From Dioscorea cayenensis subsp. rotundata (Eukaryota > Streptophyta > Magnoliopsida > Dioscoreales > Dioscoreaceae): DNA of 64,000 nucleotides. The position numbers were made by a program, and so were the translations under genes. The stretch lies in assembly GCF_009730915.1 (NCBI RefSeq), contig NC_052489.1, forward strand, positions 27,335,916 through 27,399,915, in the 5' to 3' direction. Of the stretch, positions 39,201 through 54,260 are shown one piece after another. Under the pieces are notes generated by a model. The model saw only the letters and a list, made by a program, of their open reading frames with translations. It was not told the DNA's origin and searched no databases. The first letter of the stretch is position 1; each line of letters begins with the position of its first letter.

Positions 39201-41030
39201 TTTTTTCCAATACTTGAGAATGTTATATTTGACCTCAGGTCATTGAGAATCATGAGTGCCTGTTCATTGTCTGAAGTTGGTATATTCTAAATTCTAATTG
39301 GTTTTGGGATGTTGGAGTTATTTAGATTTTAAATGGTTTCTTGTGTGACAAATTTGCTAGTTGGTTTATTTATGGACGTTCTTTTGAAGCTTGGTGGTGT
39401 GCCTAGCTGATACTCTATAGTTGTTATCTGTTGCTGTTTGGCTTTCCAACCTTCACCATTGATACTTATGGGAAATTGTGAGCCTATATATTGTTTGTGA
39501 GATAATTCTATATACGGATTGTAATTTGTATCATAAATGGTGCAAGTCTTGCTTCTTCTTACAAATATTTGCATGTTTTTAATTTTTAAGTATGATTCAT
39601 TTCAGCAGGCATCTAAATTTTATTAATATTCATAGTTGGGCACATTTTTCTTCAGAAACTTTTTTAATCAAAATATATCAAAAGCTTTAAAAAAACACAC
39701 CATAGTAATACTTTGTTATATATTGCATGTGCGTTTCAATTATTAAAAAAAAGAAGAACATATTTTTTATTGTTTACTATCTCTCTAGTGTTGAAACAGT
39801 TAAAACATTCCTGTGGCTTTCTTAATTATAAATTGATTGATTCGGTATATTCATTTTGTATATGCATAATTGGATTAGTTCTGTATCTTAATTAGGATAT
39901 ATATATATGTCTAGTTGATGTGTAACATATATATATTACAGTAATTAATATATCATTTTATATCTGCAGCACCAGACCACAACTGTTTATGAAATCCTAG
40001 TGTGTCTAATCTCAAGTTCTTTTGAAAATAGTGGTGCATAAACAAGCATAAATATTGTGAATTATCAAAATACTACAACACCTGGGATGTGAAAGAAGAA
40101 AATCTATATATATAGATGCCTGTAATTCATATGCTCTTGAAGATAAATGTCAGATTGCAATTGTGTTTGCTTTCCTCTTTATTGTGTTACTGTCATCTGT
40201 TGCAGGAAAAGTGATTCAGTCTGCTTTTTGGTATGGCTTGTTAATTTGTGCATTTGGGAATCTATCCAATCATATATGCCTGTAGAGAAACTAATTATTT
40301 CCTTTCTGCTACCTCAGTTGATGGTGCAAGTGGCTCTCTATCTTCCATTATATATGCAGTGGACCTTCCATTCTACATCTGTCTTTTTCTACAGACTGTT
40401 GCTTTTGTTGCATTTATTAACAAGGTGAACATATAGCTAGTTTTCTTGCCCCTGATTCCAAATTTGCTTGTTTTAATGAAGAAAAAAAAAACCTCAAATT
40501 CCTCCAAATGTACTGCTTGTAAGAGTTATAAAGAAAAGACAACCATGCATTATCTTGAGTAGTGCATAAAGAAGCATCCTCTTTGTTTGTTGTCTTGTCA
40601 TTTACTAACAATGGGTTGCATTCCATGTTGATTGACAGGTGTGATCACTACTGTACAGTAGTTTGTGTGGTTCTTTTGCTTGTTGCCTTAAATAGTTTAA
40701 TTTTTCCATGGACCAGTATGAAACTCAAATGGAAAGATTTAGTTTGCATATCTTTGTAGATTTGATCTCAGCTTCACTGGCTTCTTTTGGGGATATTTTT
40801 TAGAATTCAAGGGCTGGAATGTCTTCATCCAGTTATGGCTGGCAACCTTACTATTTTTTCCTGCTAACACTTTCATCCTACTCATTGCTATCCATCACCA
40901 CAAATTTTCTACTATTGATATATCCATTTTTTAAAATAAAATAAAAAAAATAAATAAAAAAATAAATTTTTTTAGACTTTTACCCCCATCATTCACTACT
41001 GCTAAATCGACCGATTCAGATGCTAAAAGA
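36261..41030. other. Long gene-poor region
   Basis: No protein-coding gene could be supported. Many TA-rich simple repeats occur (for example 36898-36912, 37490-37502, 38782-38793). Two stretches, about 38740-38960 and 39960-40760, are less AT-rich. They carry possible splice-site pairs (a CTG/GTAATG donor near 38945 and a TTGCAG acceptor near 40205), so a non-coding transcript on the plus strand is possible. I found no match to conserved plant microRNAs that I know. Confidence 0.35.
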
Positions 41031-41039
41031 CGGATTAAA

Positions 41040-41140
41040 GCCAATAATCTAATAGTAAAGTGTAGGAGTCTCTGCAAAAGGGTGGAGAGTTTGAATACCT
41101 CACTTTTACAGTGAATAATGTAAAATAATAGTTTGTCCAT
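41040..41140 (+). mobile_element. Possible SINE-like fragment
   Basis: A TAGTAAAGTG A-box-like motif (41051-41060) is followed about 39 bp later by AGTTTGAATAC, a B-box-like motif. This is the spacing expected of a tRNA-derived SINE head. A T-poor, A-rich tail follows. No second copy was confirmed, so this remains tentative. Confidence 0.25.
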
Positions 41141-41594
41141 TTTATAAAATAAAAAAAATTAAGAAGTCTAGTTGGAACTCTATTTAATGCCATTTTTAGT
41201 ACTGATTCATCGGAAATTATTTTGTCTTATCTACTATTAACATTGTGTTTAAGTATGTTGAAGTTTGCCGAAGTTTGTTTTAAATTATTTTATAAATTGT
41301 TTTGTTATTTTTTGTAATTTTAATATTATATTTAAAAATATGTTTTTTTATAAAATAGACAAATTATATCAAAAATATACCAAATAAAAAATTAATACCT
41401 TAACCCACATCTACTTTCAATAGGCCAAGAGCCTAAGAGCTACCCTTTTTCTATTATATGTTTATAATTTTTTTTTTTATTTCACCTCAATTAAATATGG
41501 TTCACTAAATAAACTAAAACATAAAAATATAGACTTTTGGTTTAAATAAATTATATACACCATTTTTAAAAAAATTATATATATTAATTAACAT

Positions 41595-41595
<1 letters not shown>

Positions 41596-41648
<53 letters not shown>
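41596..41648. repeat. Palindromic (AAT)n(ATT)n repeat
   Basis: AAT units switch to ATT units, forming a perfect hairpin-capable tract of about 53 bp. It has the same architecture as the tract at 20851-20893. Confidence 0.9.
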
Positions 41649-41689
41649 GCTGTGGATATAAAATAAAACACATAAAAGTGACTATAAAA

Positions 41690-43010
41690 TCAAATCTCGA
41701 GGCAATGACCACTACATCCAGCCGTCCGATCAATGTCCGCGTGTACGGATAAGCCACTTCGGTCCGAAGCGCGTGAGGACCACAATGAGAAAAGCCCATG
41801 CATTTACGGCCCGTCACAAAGCTCCATCTACCGCCTCATCCCCCAAGGTCCTTCCCCCCTATCCTTCTGCCACGTGTCCTTTCTATACTACTTGCTCACG
41901 GATCCCGTCACCTTTTATCTCTCCATTTTAATTTTAATAAATTGACCCAACTACCCTTTCTATTTATTTACAAAATTTTAACATCAATTGCCGGTCCTTT
42001 GCGTTTGTTCACCTAGAGTTTTTTTTTAATTATTAAAGTCATAGAAAATCTACACAAAAGATATCATTAAAGATAAAAAAAACTTAATTACAGTAAAGAT
42101 TTTACATTTGGAAGGATTTTATTAGTGAAAGGTTCATCATTAGGAATTATAAAATATTATTTGAGATTCAATCAACTTTGATGTTATTAAAAGTAAAAGC
42201 AAAACTTTCTCAATTTATTTATATATAAATAATAATAGCATTAATGATTTAAGGTTAGTTTTAGTAATTTTAAGTTCATTTATATTCATATTTATATTAT
42301 TAGTGACATTTTTCTTTTCCGTTTTTTTTGTTGGGACGAGTAGAGGAAAGAGAGCGTAGTGGCGGGGAGTCAAAGCGATAGCCGTGATCCGATGATCTTT
42401 GGAATTCTTGAGTTTAGATCCTTTGTTCATTGGATTCTTCTCCTTTTTCTGCTGCGGTGAGTGAAAGGTGGGAGCTTTTGTGGGGTTTGATTTGATTTTT
42501 TTCTTTCTTTTTATGTGTTTTTGTTGGTAAAGATTGTTGATTTTTATTGGATGTAGAATGGGATTGATGATTGTTTTCTTATAAAGTTCGTTTTTTGGGG
42601 ATTTTAGATTGTTTTTGTGCCAAATCTGATGAAGAATTTCCCTTATGATGTGTTTATTTAGTGAATTTAGTGGTTAAATTGTATGTTTTTTGTGATTTAT
42701 GAGATTCTCAGAGCAATTTGTGAAATTTGAGTTTTTAGGGTTTATGTGTTAGAGATGCTGAAAAGTTTGTAAATTTTTGCTCATTTTGGTGATTTTTAGG
42801 CTTGTTTTCCTGTTCATATCCATCTTTTTTGGTTGTGGTAGGTGTGAAATGATCTTGTGCACTTGGGAGTGTCGTGGTTGGTGAAGCATCGCTTTTTCGT
42901 TGATTTGAAGGAAGGGTGATGATAAGTTTGCATAGTGTGGTTGTAGTATTATTGCCAGGAGAACCTCTTCATTTTGGTTGTTTTTGTGGATATCTTGTAC
43001 TGTGATTAAC
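41690..43010 (+). promoter_or_regulatory. Promoter and 5' leader of NDR kinase gene
   Basis: A GC-richer promoter segment (41700-41960) holds a G-box in GCCACGTGTCC (CACGTG at 41871-41876). A leader exon seems to end at a GCG/GTGAGTG donor near 42456. A T-rich leader intron follows, with a likely acceptor at GGTTGTGGTAG near 42840. A second leader exon then runs to the ATG at 43011. Short frames here lack family signatures. Confidence 0.5.
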
Positions 43011-47051
<4,041 letters not shown>

Positions 47052-47309
47052 AGCGTCAAATGGTTCTTGTCAAGTTACTGTACATAGCCGGATTCTGTTA
47101 TCTATGTTCTCAGTACAGTTTTCCTCACAACACTGTATAGTAAACAACCAAAAGAGTTGCATCCACAATCCTCTAATTGTCAAACTTATGTATCAATTTG
47201 CATCTTTTGATTATATATATTTCATTCTTTGCTTGTTTGTCAATAAATTAACTGGGCGTTGTGAATTCTAAATGCTATGTCAATGAGTCTATCGTTAAAC
47301 AAAAAAGGC

Positions 47310-47395
47310 CAATGACGAAGTAGTATATTGGTAGTTAAATTTTTATTAAAATTTTTTTATAAATGATGCAAGTTCAAATCATGAATAAAAAATAT
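47310..47395 (+). mobile_element. Possible SINE-like fragment
   Basis: TAGTATATTGG (47321-47331) resembles the A box, and AGTTCAAATCA (47371-47381) resembles the B box of a tRNA-type Pol III promoter. An A-rich stretch follows. It is only a weak candidate. Confidence 0.25.
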
Positions 47396-47459
47396 ACATA
47401 TCAATAATAATTATGTATAAATAGTTAAAAAAATATATAAATAGTGATTGTGTATAAAT

Positions 47460-48040
47460 ACTTTTAGTAATTATGGAGGGTTTGGAAGGGTTTTGGAGGT
47501 AAGGGTTATTTGAACCGTTAGTTGAGGTGAGGGGTTGAGGATGAAGTAAAGGTTTGGGAGGTAAATGGAGGGTTAAAAATACCCTATTTTACCTCCACTT
47601 CTCAACCCTCTACATTGGAGGGTTGAGGAGGGTTCATATTTTTTTATGACAAAAATGCCCTAAGTAGAATAATATAATGACTTAACAATAAATAGTGTTT
47701 TTCTTAAAATTATTATTTTTTAATTAAAAAATTATTATTTTGTTATTATTGAGTTTATATATCAAAAGGTAAACATCTTATTTTGGTAATATTTTAGGAT
47801 AACAAATATTGGAAGCATAAGACATATCAAGGATATTTTGATAATATTAGTACCAACCATTACTTTTTTTTACCTCCCATCCAAATACAAAAAGTTAAAT
47901 AACTTTTTTTTACTTTATTATTTTTGCCCTAAGCATGATATAAGTTCAATCTTTACCTTCTTTTTTTTTATCTTACTTTATTTTACCTTACTCTATAAAC
48001 TTTTTCTAAACTCCAACCAAGCAAAGCCTAAAAAAACTGT
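47460..48040. mobile_element. Possible MITE or nested MITEs
   Basis: The left part is G-rich (GGAGGGTTTGGAAGGGTTTT). The interval 47550-47635 holds an internal inverted repeat (TTACCTCCACTTCTCAACCC against GGAGGGTTGAGGAGGGTT). The right end reads CTAAACTCCAACCAAGCAAA. The purine-rich left end and pyrimidine-rich right end are typical of short plant DNA transposons. Family and exact ends are not fixed. Confidence 0.35.
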
Positions 48041-48187
48041 TGTTGAGGATTCTCTATTTATAATCGAATTCGGATTAATTTCCGCCACTTTCACGTACAG
48101 TCAATCATAAACTGACACGTGACCCAGGTGCTCAGTGGGTCCCCATTTGTTAGGGTCAACGTCAGCGTGGCAGCCAGCTATTCCATT

Positions 48188-51022
48188 ATGCTCCTGATTC
48201 TTCCTCACTTCACTGCCGCCGCTCGCCGACTATTCCGCCTCCCGTCGCAGCCACCGCTCGCCGCCGTCAAGCCCTATTCCCATCTCTCCTCCATGGCCGA
48301 CCTTGGGGCCCCTCTTCCTCCCCTTCTTCTCGTCCTCTGCTCCAAATCCCCTCGAGAATTCGATCTCGCACTATCGAGCAAGAACACCGGTTTCAAGCTC
48401 GAGGGCGTCGAAGAAGAGATTAGGGTTTTTATCCAATCCGATTTAGATCCTGGCATACAACAAACATTCCAAACCGATGTCTATATGGGCGCGCTCTCCA
48501 CCAATCTATTCGGGGAGGCTTCTCATTTGGTCTCCCAGGCTCCCGTCCACCCACGACGTCGTTTCTCAGTAATCAAAATCTCTCCTTTTCTTTGAGTTTG
48601 CTTCTCTCTCTTTCCCTTTTTTTTTTTTATGCTAACGAAGTGTCTACACAGGAATTTCTGTGAGATTCCATTGGGGACGGTTTGTGTTACTGATTTGCAG
48701 TTCAAAGGCAGAGGTTTTGATGGATATTTTAATGGAATTTTTCAGGGGTAATTGATTTTGAGAAAGATTATAACTTGATTGATGCTTTTGAACTGAAGGT
48801 CGATCGAAGAACGTGTGGGAATCACCCCCGGGTTGTGTTATGTTTTCCTTCACTTTGGAGATGGAGGATGGACGCAAGCTTCCGCTCTTGCAGTATGTCG
48901 TCTCTCTAGCGATCACTGAGGCAATCAAGGATGTGTGCCGAATGCAAGTGAGATTTTCTTTGTTTTGCTCCATTGAATTAGATTTTTGGTTATTCATCAA
49001 CTGTTGTTTGGGCCTGTATCTTGATGGTTTCTTGAGTTTGTGAATTGTTTTGCAGAATCTCTGTATTTGGTAACATCTTATTGATGAAAATTCTGGGATT
49101 TTAGGGCTTGCCAGAGTTGGATGTCAGAATAAAGTGGCCTAATGATCTGTACTTAAATGGGCTTAAAGTTGGAGGAATTCTTTGCACTTCAACTTACAGA
49201 TCAAAGAAGTTCCACGTTTGTGCTGGTAAACACTAGATAGGTCTCTTCTTTCATGGCTTTGTGTGTGGTCTAGAATGTTTTGACTATTTTATATAGGACA
49301 TCTAATTTATTTCATGTTGAATTTGAGTCCTTTTTTTGGTTTTATTACATGCACTTACACAAAGATGGTTTAAGTGAATTGCTTTGGTTTTGCAGGTGTT
49401 GGCTTGAACCTCGATAATGAAAAACCAACCACTTGCTTGAATGCAGCACTAAAAGAAATGATTTCTGATTCAGGTCAAATAAAAAGAGAAGACTTAGTTG
49501 CAGCATTCTTCAACAAATTTGAAAATCTCTTTGAAGTTTTCTCTGGTCAAGGTATGTCAGCAGCTTGTTTTGCTCCCGTCTTGTTCCACTGGTGGTGTTT
49601 GATTGCAGTAACTTGATTGCTTGTAAAATTGTTAGTTTCTGCCCTGTAGACTTGAAGCCATTTTTTAACTTTTCTTACCAGCACCTTCCAATTTCTTTCC
49701 TTATCTGTGTTTTAAGCTTGACTGTGGTCACTACTTGTCATAGTTAAAAAGTTCCTCCTATGAAATTGCATTAAAGGCATGTAAAAGTCATCCTGAATTA
49801 CATATGTTGGTTGATTGTCTAAAATCCCACATATTACCTTCCCTGTTTTTCATTTGTATCATCTCCCTTTCTAATCTCACCTAAAAGTCTGCTAAAGCAT
49901 GAAAATCTGCATGGCTCAAGCCAGTAATGAATTTTTCTATTTTCAGGTTTTCAGGCACTTGAGGAGCTGTACTATCAGACATGGTTGCATAGGTACGCTG
50001 AAACAATACACGCATGTCTTATGTGTGGTCAATATTTGGGTTTTGCATTTATAAAAGTATGTATTATTCTGGGTTCTATCTCATTAATGGTCTCTAAGTG
50101 GGCGCTTTTGTGATCATAATTGTGATGCGCTCTTCCTATTGCACACTCGCTCCCACACTTTTAGCTTGACTTTATATTTTATGGTGTAATGTGTTTAGTT
50201 ATTTTTTAATTTGCAGATAGCATGAACAATACCTAGAATGAATTAATATGCTTGATTTATGAGTTAGTTCATGTTCCTTTTGTTCGAAGATCTAAAAATT
50301 GGTAGCGCAGATAGTATATAACTGACTTTAGGCACATACTCGTTTCCAAACTGGATCCTATGCATTATTAGGCCATTATGTAAATCTTATCTAGATCGGC
50401 TTTGAATGATAATTGCTATATTTTGTCAAAAGTTGGAATTGCTTCATTCATTACAAGTACTGAAAACCTTGAGAACATGTATGGGTCATTGTTTGTGACA
50501 GTTACCGATATTTTTTGTGCAAAATTTCTCATGCATGTTACTTATGCACAGCGGTCCCGTTTAATCTTACTGTATGTTTTATCACTTGTTGTGTCAAGAC
50601 TTCTAGCAGCGCTCTTAATTATGCATCTACCAGTGAATGTACAATGGACTTAGCATGTTCTTCTCATATAATGCAGCGGCCAGAAAGTCGTCATAGAAGA
50701 GAAAAACAATGGATGCGTAGTAAACATTGCTGTTATTATTCAGGTAAACTGAAAACCTTGAATCTAGTACAACACATTTCTGTTGAATAATTTTGCGTAA
50801 TTCATGCAGGGCCTGACACCCTCTGGATATTTATTGGCAACTGATGAAGAAAACAAAGAGTTTGAGCTCCACCCAGACGGAAACAGGTATATATATAGAC
50901 ATACTCTTCTTAACTCCAGCTTCTCCATTTGCTTATCAACCTTTCTCCAACATTTGACTGAACTTGTTTTTGCTTGCAGTTTTGATTTCTTCAAGGGCCT
51001 GGTGAGGAGGAAGCTTGAGTGA
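48188..51022 (+). CDS. Biotin protein ligase (holocarboxylase synthetase)
   Basis: It attaches biotin to carboxylases and plastid acetyl-CoA carboxylase BCCP via biotinyl-AMP. Nine exons: 48188-48568, 48652-48713, 48799-48947, 49105-49225, 49396-49551, 49947-49992, 50677-50743, 50810-50886, 50980-51022. The catalytic domain shows LPSTHDVVSQ, FKGRGRSKNVWESPPGC (biotinyl-AMP loop), KWPNDLYLNGLKVGGIL with the key lysine, and GVGLNLDNEKPTTCLN. The C-terminal SH3-like domain ends FDFFKGLVRRKLE. Two in-frame ATGs (48188 and 48293, 35 residues apart) fit a long organellar form with an Arg/Ser-rich transit peptide and a short cytosolic form, as known for Arabidopsis HCS1. Anomaly: a GGGG run at 48512-48515 shifts the frame. 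Three Gs would give the family residues FGRLLIWSPRLPSTHDVV. All other exons agree in phase. Confidence 0.9.
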
Positions 51023-52402
51023 GTAACAACTATCTGATGCAACAGATGCCAGCAGATTCTCAATAACCTTGATACTTAGCATGGGTGTTTTGGATGAGTT
51101 TGTTTAGATAGTCTTATAATTTATGTTTTCAAGTGTGAGTAGGGATGACAATATCACAGATATGTTGTGAAAAATACAATTTCCAAACATATGCTACAGA
51201 TTGTTAATAAACTAAATATTTGCTTGAATTTTTGCAGTAATAATACGAAAATCAAATGAAGACAAATGTTTAAATGAAAGTAACATGATTGAAGACTTTC
51301 AAATAATAAAAGTAATTAATTAAGTATTCCACATCTTAATATACCCAAACCTTCTTGGTTTTTAATTTTTAATCTTAAGCCCGAAACAGTTGGCATAGTA
51401 GCTTCCAAGAATGTATGCTCCGGTTGAGCTTAAGATGTTTTCAATGGGATGATCAGTCAGGATTTAGTAGCCACCAGTGATCATGTACATTTTGGTCTGC
51501 CATCATCTCTGGTCCATATCATTAACTACAGCCTCTGTATGTAACATGACTATTCGGCATTCATATCGAGGAGTTCAGAGTTTACCTTGTGGGTCTCCAT
51601 GGCCATTCTGCAATTGTCTCAATTGCAGAAAGAATCACTCACATTCATGCCACCCCAAAATCAACGGTGAGATTGATTCTGCATAAAACAGTTAATATCA
51701 ATCTTTTTTCAGCTCAGATGCAAGATGCAATTTGTGTAAGCCAAGAAATAATCTCAACATTAAATTTCACTGTGCGGAGAAAGTAGGAAATCCTAGTCTG
51801 TTACACAGTATTAACGGGAATGATCAATGCATTATGAGAATTATTCTGTTCAAGAATTTTACTTTTATAGAAGTTCTAGTGAAAATTTTCCTACAAAAGT
51901 AAAAAAACAAACATAATAAAGTAGCTGCATACAACAAGAACAAGATTACTCATAAGAATGCAGGTGCAGTTACAGATATGCCTTGTTACGTTCTTGGTGC
52001 CATTTTCCTATGCGTTAATAATTAATGTGATAAGGATGCTGTACACAACATCAATGCTAGTTTGCAATTCACTGGTTCAAGGGGAAAGCCAAGCTTGGAT
52101 TTCAAATTAATGTCATCATCACAGCACAACAGATACAAACTGTGAATTAATCAATATAATGTATAAACCGCAATAAAATCAGTAGTCCATAGATCATGTA
52201 CCAAATTTTCACTTTAAGAATCATCTGCAGGTAAACAAGTAAAGCCAGCATATAGTATTATTACCTGCACAAAGATCACCACCAAACTTTTTATCAGCAA
52301 GATAATATGCCTTCAAAAAGCCCAAAGTCCAATCAATACGTGACCAGCCAAATCTTCACGTCACAGGCTACAGAATCACATTCATGACTCGTGTCTGCGA
52401 GT
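51023..52402. other. Convergent spacer between biotin ligase and PPR gene
   Basis: It contains the 3' UTRs of both genes and AT-rich DNA. Short frames at 51477-51686 and 51589-51786 have no recognisable family features. No repeat or RNA gene was identified. Confidence 0.5.
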
Positions 52403-53593
52403 TTAACCAGTCAAGCACAAGTTGATAGACTGGTGAAAATCTCTCTCTTGAAACATACACTCAACAATCTTCTTCCAAGTGCCCATCCGAGGAACGAATC
52501 CTTGATAAACCATTTGCTTTAAAACCACATCTACTTCATTCAACAGATTCTCACCGCAAAGGCCTTCAATTGCCAACTTATATGACAAACAACTTGGACA
52601 TTTACCTTCAGTAATCATCACACCAATAAAATCCTTGGCCTCTAGAAATTTTTTTGAGCTGAGCAATCCATAGAGAAGAGCTTGATAAGTTCCCGAATTC
52701 GGAGAGCATCCCTTGAGCTTCATTTTCTTTAAAAAAGTCAACCCCTCGGTGACTCTCCCTTGTTTACAAAGACCAGAAATCAGAACATTAAATGTTATGG
52801 TGTCCGGATAACAATCTCCGCTCTCCATTCTCTCGCAGATCTCAAATGCTTCATTTACCCTGCCGTTCCTACAGAGAGCATGCATCAGTGTCGAATAAGT
52901 AGTTGCATTAGGGCGGCAACCTTGTTTTGGCATTTCATGGAGCAAGGAAAAGGCAGCATCCAATTTGTCACACTGACACAAACCTTTGATAAGAATGTTA
53001 AAGCAACATGTGTCGAGGCTAACACCCAATTTATGCGCGCTCAAATAGACCTCATGAATGATCTCGTACTGCTTGGCACACACTAGCATGTTAAGTACAC
53101 AGTTGAAAGTTTTAACCGTCGGCCAACAATGAAATTCTGGCATTCTGAGGAGCGTCTCAATGGCTCGCTCAAGATGATTTGCTATATTCCCATAAATTTT
53201 GATCACCCTATAGAAGAACTCATCTGAAAGTCTGCAATTCTCAAATTTAGCAGTTTCCAATAGTTCGTCAATGGCACCAAAGTTTCGTGCATCAGCAAGT
53301 TTATCAATCAGCAATTGATATAAGGCCTCCCTCGGTTTATAGTCCATACGACCAGAAAGCTTCTTGAATGAATCCATAATCAACTCAGGGTCTCTCAAGT
53401 TAGTGAATATCTTCAAGACCTCATTCGGTGAAAGCCAGTCCTTGTGATCCAATCTTCGCAACCAGAAATTATCATCCTCCCTTTTGAAATTGAATCTAGA
53501 CAAAGAACCCACAGAGCGACTCGAAATCCTGATAATATTCACATTAATATAAACAGAGATTGCCAAGGGACCCCATTTCCGATAAAAGGCCAT
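52403..53593 (-). CDS. Short P-class PPR protein, probably mitochondrial
   Basis: An intronless coding region of 396 residues. About residues 1-30 are rich in Arg/Ser/Ile with few acids, as in a mitochondrial presequence. Around eight pentatricopeptide repeats follow from about residue 85: PTVKTFNCVLNMLVCAKQYE, LDTCCFNILIKGLCQCDKLD, PNATTYSTLMHALCRNGRVN, PDTITFNVLISGLCKQGRVT, PNSGTYQALLYGLLSSKKFL. There is no E or DYW domain, so an RNA stabilisation or processing role is more likely than editing. It resembles the small mitochondrial PPR group that includes At3g14580, but I am not sure of orthology. The leader appears spliced (donor at 53982/53981, acceptor before 53609) and carries an upstream reading frame. 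Confidence 0.9.
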   Translation of the reverse strand: MAFYRKWGPLAISVYINVNIIRISSRSVGSLSRFNFKREDDNFWLRRLDHKDWLSPNEVLKIFTNLRDPELIMDSFKKLSGRMDYKPREALYQLLIDKLADARNFGAIDELLETAKFENCRLSDEFFYRVIKIYGNIANHLERAIETLLRMPEFHCWPTVKTFNCVLNMLVCAKQYEIIHEVYLSAHKLGVSLDTCCFNILIKGLCQCDKLDAAFSLLHEMPKQGCRPNATTYSTLMHALCRNGRVNEAFEICERMESGDCYPDTITFNVLISGLCKQGRVTEGLTFLKKMKLKGCSPNSGTYQALLYGLLSSKKFLEAKDFIGVMITEGKCPSCLSYKLAIEGLCGENLLNEVDVVLKQMVYQGFVPRMGTWKKIVECMFQERDFHQSINLCLTG

Positions 53594-54260
53594 GTGTTGC
53601 TGACAGTTTCTGCATCAATAGACCATACCAAAAATCAATAAACAAAACTAATTATAAGATAATATTTGGCACAAAGCATCAAAGATGAAGATAATAGCAT
53701 ATACAAACACTAATCAAGCATAGTTTCTTAGTTCTCATTGCCAAGGAATCAGCTAAATGGACTTCACAAACATGACAGTTTAGCAGTTCAAATTGCAACA
53801 TTTCTTATCCCAGATAAAAACTGCATTCAAACACAAGCCAAATGCAACTACTTACAATAAAAACACTGAAAATGAACAACATAAAATGCAAACCAAGTCC
53901 CAATTGGACTGCTTCAGGAAAACAATTCATATATGAATTACATAACAACGAACAAATTAAGCAAGTAATTGATGAATCTTACCAGTAATCATGCCCGCCG
54001 CCATAACAAATATCCGGAAACCTCGATATCCATTTTTTCTTAGAAAAAAAACATGAATCCAAGTCCGATTCCCACAAAGATGCGAACTTTGTTCATCCAA
54101 ACAGAGGAAAGATTCAATATTTCTCCAACTCACACAAAGATTTGAACTTTATTCAACGAAACAGAGGAAAGATCTGATCTTGCTCCAACCCAATAAAAAT
54201 CCGAGCTTTCCTCAACCAAAGCAGAAGGAGAGAGAGAGAGAGAGACCCTTGGGGTTTAGA
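53594..54260 (-). promoter_or_regulatory. 5' leader of PPR gene with intron and overlapping uORF
   Basis: Minus-strand exon 1 of the leader ends at GATTACTG/GTAAG (exon end 53983). The next exon starts after TTGATGCAG at 53609. After splicing, an upstream ATG at 54004 opens a frame (MAAGMITETVSNTWPF...) of about 30 codons. It runs past the main ATG in another frame and stops inside the coding region, so it could damp translation. A (GA)n tract at 54228-54246 lies near the likely transcription start. Confidence 0.45.

Larger units (their letters stand above)
47052..48187. other. Spacer between NDR kinase and biotin ligase
   Basis: It holds the NDR 3' UTR to about 47260 and then AT-rich sequence with probable small transposons. 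The BPL promoter has a G-box at 48116-48121, about 70 bp before the first in-frame ATG. Confidence 0.5.
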
